DNA of 7,106 bases from Noviherbaspirillum sp. (lineage in GTDB: Bacteria > Pseudomonadota > Gammaproteobacteria > Burkholderiales > Burkholderiaceae): contig JAQGLQ010000438.1 in assembly GCA_028292785.1 (NCBI GenBank), positions 1 through 7,106 of the forward strand, written 5' to 3'. Position numbers and translations under genes: made by a program. Numbering within the stretch: position 1 is the stretch's first letter; each line of letters opens with the position of its first letter. Positions 5,619-7,106 of the stretch are shown here, one piece after another. A model generated the notes under the pieces. It was not told where the DNA came from. It saw only the letters and a program-made list of their open reading frames with translations, and did not search any database.

Positions 5619-6965
5619 TTAATGGAGATGCTGGTGTTCGGAATGGTCGCAATCATCGCCGCAGGTCATCTGACTCAGGAGATGATCGGTGAGGGATTCG
5701 AATGGAACCGTGGTCTGGTTGCTCTCGCCCGCCCCGGAGCGCAGCGTCTTTACCGTGGCCGTTGCGTTCGCGACTTCGTCTTCGCCCAGGATCACCGCAT
5801 AGGCAGCCCCGCTTGCGTCAGCTCGCTTCATCTGCGACTTGAAACTTCCGCCGGACCCCGCGGAGGCGCAGTGCAGTACTACGTCGAGGCCGGCATCGCG
5901 CAGCCGTTCTGCGGCAACTGACGCCTGCATCTGTGCGGCGTCGCCCTGGTGCACCACATAGACGTCGCACTGATTGGGTGCGAATTGTTCCCCGTTTGCT
6001 TTCAGAAGCTCCAGCAGGCGCTCTACGCCAATGGCGAAGCCGCATGCCGGCGTCGGCTTCCCGCCAAACATTTCAACGAGCGGATCATAGCGCCCGCCGC
6101 CGCACACCGTGCCCTGCGATCCAAGCTGATCGGTGACCCATTCGAATACCGTCCTGTTGTAGTAATCCATACCACGCACCAGGCGGGGATTGACCGTATA
6201 CGGAATATTGTGATGTCGCAGAATCTTCTGCACACCTTCGAAATGCGCTCGCGATTCCTCACCGAGGTAATCGAGCAGCTTGGGCGCATTGTTGACCATT
6301 TCCTGCATCGCCGGATTCTTGGTGTCCAGGATGCGCAAGGGATTTGTATGAAGGCGCCTTTGGGCATCAGCGTCCAGCAACTCCTTGTACTGTTCGAAAT
6401 AGGCGACCAGATCGGCGCGATGCTTGTTCCGTTCTTCCGCATCCCCTATCGAATTCAGCTCGAGCTTGATGCCCTGCAGGCCAAGGTCGTCCCATAAACG
6501 CTGGCAAAGCATGATCAGTTCCGCATCGATATCGGGACCGGTAAAGCCGATCGCTTCTGCGCCAACCTGATGGAATTGCCGATAGCGGCCACGTTGCGGC
6601 CTCTCGTGCCGAAACATCGGGCCGACGTACCAGAGGCGTTTGGGCCCATCGTAGGTGAGGTTATGCTCGAGCACGGCGCGCACCACGCCGGCCGTGCTCT
6701 CCGGCCGCAGCGTCAGCGCGTCGCCATTCATCGAGTCGACGAAGGAGTACATTTCCTTTTCGACGATGTCCGTCACCGCGCCCAGTCCTCGGGCGAACAG
6801 CGCGGTCGGTTCGACGATAGGAGTCCGGATCTGCTGAAAGCCATAGCTCTTCAGGACCGACTGGACGGTGTTCTCGAATAACTCCCATAGGGGAGCGTCG
6901 GCCGGAAGGATGTCGTTCATCCCTTTCACACCGACGATTTTTTCTGATTTCTTGTTTTCTGACAT
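5619..6965 (-). CDS. hisS: HisRS, histidyl-tRNA synthetase
   Basis: The 448-aa product is a class II aminoacyl-tRNA synthetase that charges tRNA-His with histidine in the cytoplasm. Visible signatures are the N-terminal VKGMNDILP (13-21), [13 protein letters not shown] (85-97), motif 2 [17 protein letters not shown] (117-133), the histidine-specific [15 protein letters not shown] (262-276, with R264 the likely equivalent of the catalytic E. coli R259), GGGRYDPL (299-306) and motif 3 [11 protein letters not shown] (317-327, by position in the chain). The anticodon-binding domain begins near 340 with [10 protein letters not shown]. The protein is about 24 residues longer than E. coli HisRS (424 aa); most of the excess is a C-terminal tail, [14 protein letters not shown] (435-448), with two Cys and four His. 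The ATG is 29 bp after ispG and has no obvious Shine-Dalgarno. yfgM follows after 27 bp. Confidence 0.99.
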   Translation of the reverse strand: MSENKKSEKIVGVKGMNDILPADAPLWELFENTVQSVLKSYGFQQIRTPIVEPTALFARGLGAVTDIVEKEMYSFVDSMNGDALTLRPESTAGVVRAVLEHNLTYDGPKRLWYVGPMFRHERPQRGRYRQFHQVGAEAIGFTGPDIDAELIMLCQRLWDDLGLQGIKLELNSIGDAEERNKHRADLVAYFEQYKELLDADAQRRLHTNPLRILDTKNPAMQEMVNNAPKLLDYLGEESRAHFEGVQKILRHHNIPYTVNPRLVRGMDYYNRTVFEWVTDQLGSQGTVCGGGRYDPLVEMFGGKPTPACGFAIGVERLLELLKANGEQFAPNQCDVYVVHQGDAAQMQASVAAERLRDAGLDVVLHCASAGSGGSFKSQMKRADASGAAYAVILGEDEVANATATVKTLRSGAGESNQTTVPFESLTDHLLSQMTCGDDCDHSEHQHLH

Positions 6966-6989
6966 GCTGATTGGGCGACCGCTGTACGG

Positions 6990-7004
6990 CTCGGTTAAGC
7001 CGAG
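6990..7004 (-). other. Small hairpin spanning the ispG stop codon
   Basis: On the minus strand CTCGG-CTTAA-CCGAG forms a perfect 5-bp GC-rich stem whose loop contains the ispG TAA (6995-6997). No run of T follows, so it is not an intrinsic terminator. It could slow ribosomes at the stop or protect the upstream mRNA segment from 3' exonucleases, but a stem this short may also be chance. Confidence 0.3.
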
Positions 7005-7106
7005 GCCGCCTCTTTTCCATAATGGTTTTTTACGTAATCCAGTACGATGGCCTGGAAATCCTCTGCAATGCGCTCGCCGCGCAAGGTCACTGTCTTCTGC
7101 CCGTCG
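6995..7106 (-). CDS. ispG: IspG (GcpE), HMBPP synthase, 3' end only
   Basis: Only the last 36 codons plus TAA are in the window, and the gene continues past the right edge. The tail reads [10 protein letters not shown], then [20 protein letters not shown] and KEAASA. This matches the C-terminus of IspG, where a DGxKTVTL strand and an amphipathic helix ending DYV...YG close the Fe-S domain. IspG is the 4Fe-4S enzyme that makes (E)-4-hydroxy-3-methylbut-2-enyl diphosphate in the MEP isoprenoid pathway; its cluster-binding cysteines would lie upstream, outside the window. ispG directly before hisS is the common proteobacterial order and supports the call. The fragment is too small to judge the integrity of the rest. 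Confidence 0.88.
   Translation of the reverse strand, partial: DGQKTVTLRGERIAEDFQAIVLDYVKNHYGKEAASA

Noticed and set aside
4998..5921. Plus-strand open frame of 307 codons opposite yfgM and hisS
   Set aside because: It overlaps two recognised genes on the other strand, spans their gap, and shows no family signature or credible start context.
6661..7020. Minus-strand alternative-frame ORF across the ispG-hisS junction
   Set aside because: It is out of frame with both hisS and ispG, highly Arg-rich, and explained by GC-rich third positions.
1..7106. Search for CRISPR arrays, tRNA or rRNA genes, insertion sequences, attachment sites and phage or defence genes
   Set aside because: No regularly spaced repeats, cloverleaf-like sequences, transposase or integrase motifs, or composition breaks are visible; the whole window is accounted for by conserved housekeeping genes and short gaps.

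Overview
The window is an ordinary, fully packed stretch of bacterial housekeeping chromosome. All eight genes lie on the minus strand, so in transcription order they run from high to low coordinates: ispG (3' end only), hisS, yfgM, bamB, der, hfq, hflX, hflK (5' part only). The join of ispG-hisS-yfgM-bamB-der to hfq-hflX-hflK, the 78-residue Hfq with its R-K-E-H rim, and the protein sequences recalled from relatives point to a betaproteobacterium of the Burkholderiales, most likely Oxalobacteraceae (the Herbaspirillum, Collimonas, Herminiimonas and Janthinobacterium group). That placement is inference; no rRNA or other taxonomic marker is present.

Layout. 6995-7106: last 36 codons of ispG (isoprenoid precursor synthesis). 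5619-6965: hisS (histidyl-tRNA synthetase) with an unusual Cys/His-rich tail. 4938-5591: yfgM, a membrane-anchored TPR-like periplasmic protein linked to SecYEG and chaperones. 3769-4920: bamB, the lipoprotein beta-propeller of the BAM outer-membrane assembly machine. 2419-3762: der, the double-GTPase 50S ribosome assembly factor. 2299-2418: a 120-bp AT-richer gap, the only sizeable intergenic region and the most likely place for the hfq promoter and leader control. 2062-2298: hfq (RNA chaperone). 913-2034: hflX (ribosome-splitting GTPase). 1-867: hflK, a Band 7/SPFH partner of the FtsH protease, running off the left edge; hflC would be expected beyond it.

The genes form two functional blocks: translation and envelope biogenesis (hisS, yfgM, bamB, der), then the hfq-hflX-hflK post-transcriptional and proteolytic stress block. 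Short gaps (29, 27, 17, 6, 27 and 45 bp) argue for co-transcription, with a likely re-initiation point before hfq. No mobile element, tRNA, rRNA, CRISPR array or convincing intrinsic terminator is visible, and no stretch longer than 120 bp lacks a gene.

I found no new biological system. The points worth a second look are small: two upstream copies of a pentamer complementary to the hfq Shine-Dalgarno, the Cys/His tail on HisRS, five consecutive genes sharing one reading frame, a HflX without the C-terminal extension of the E. coli protein, and a few lineage-type residue changes in Der, Hfq and BamB.
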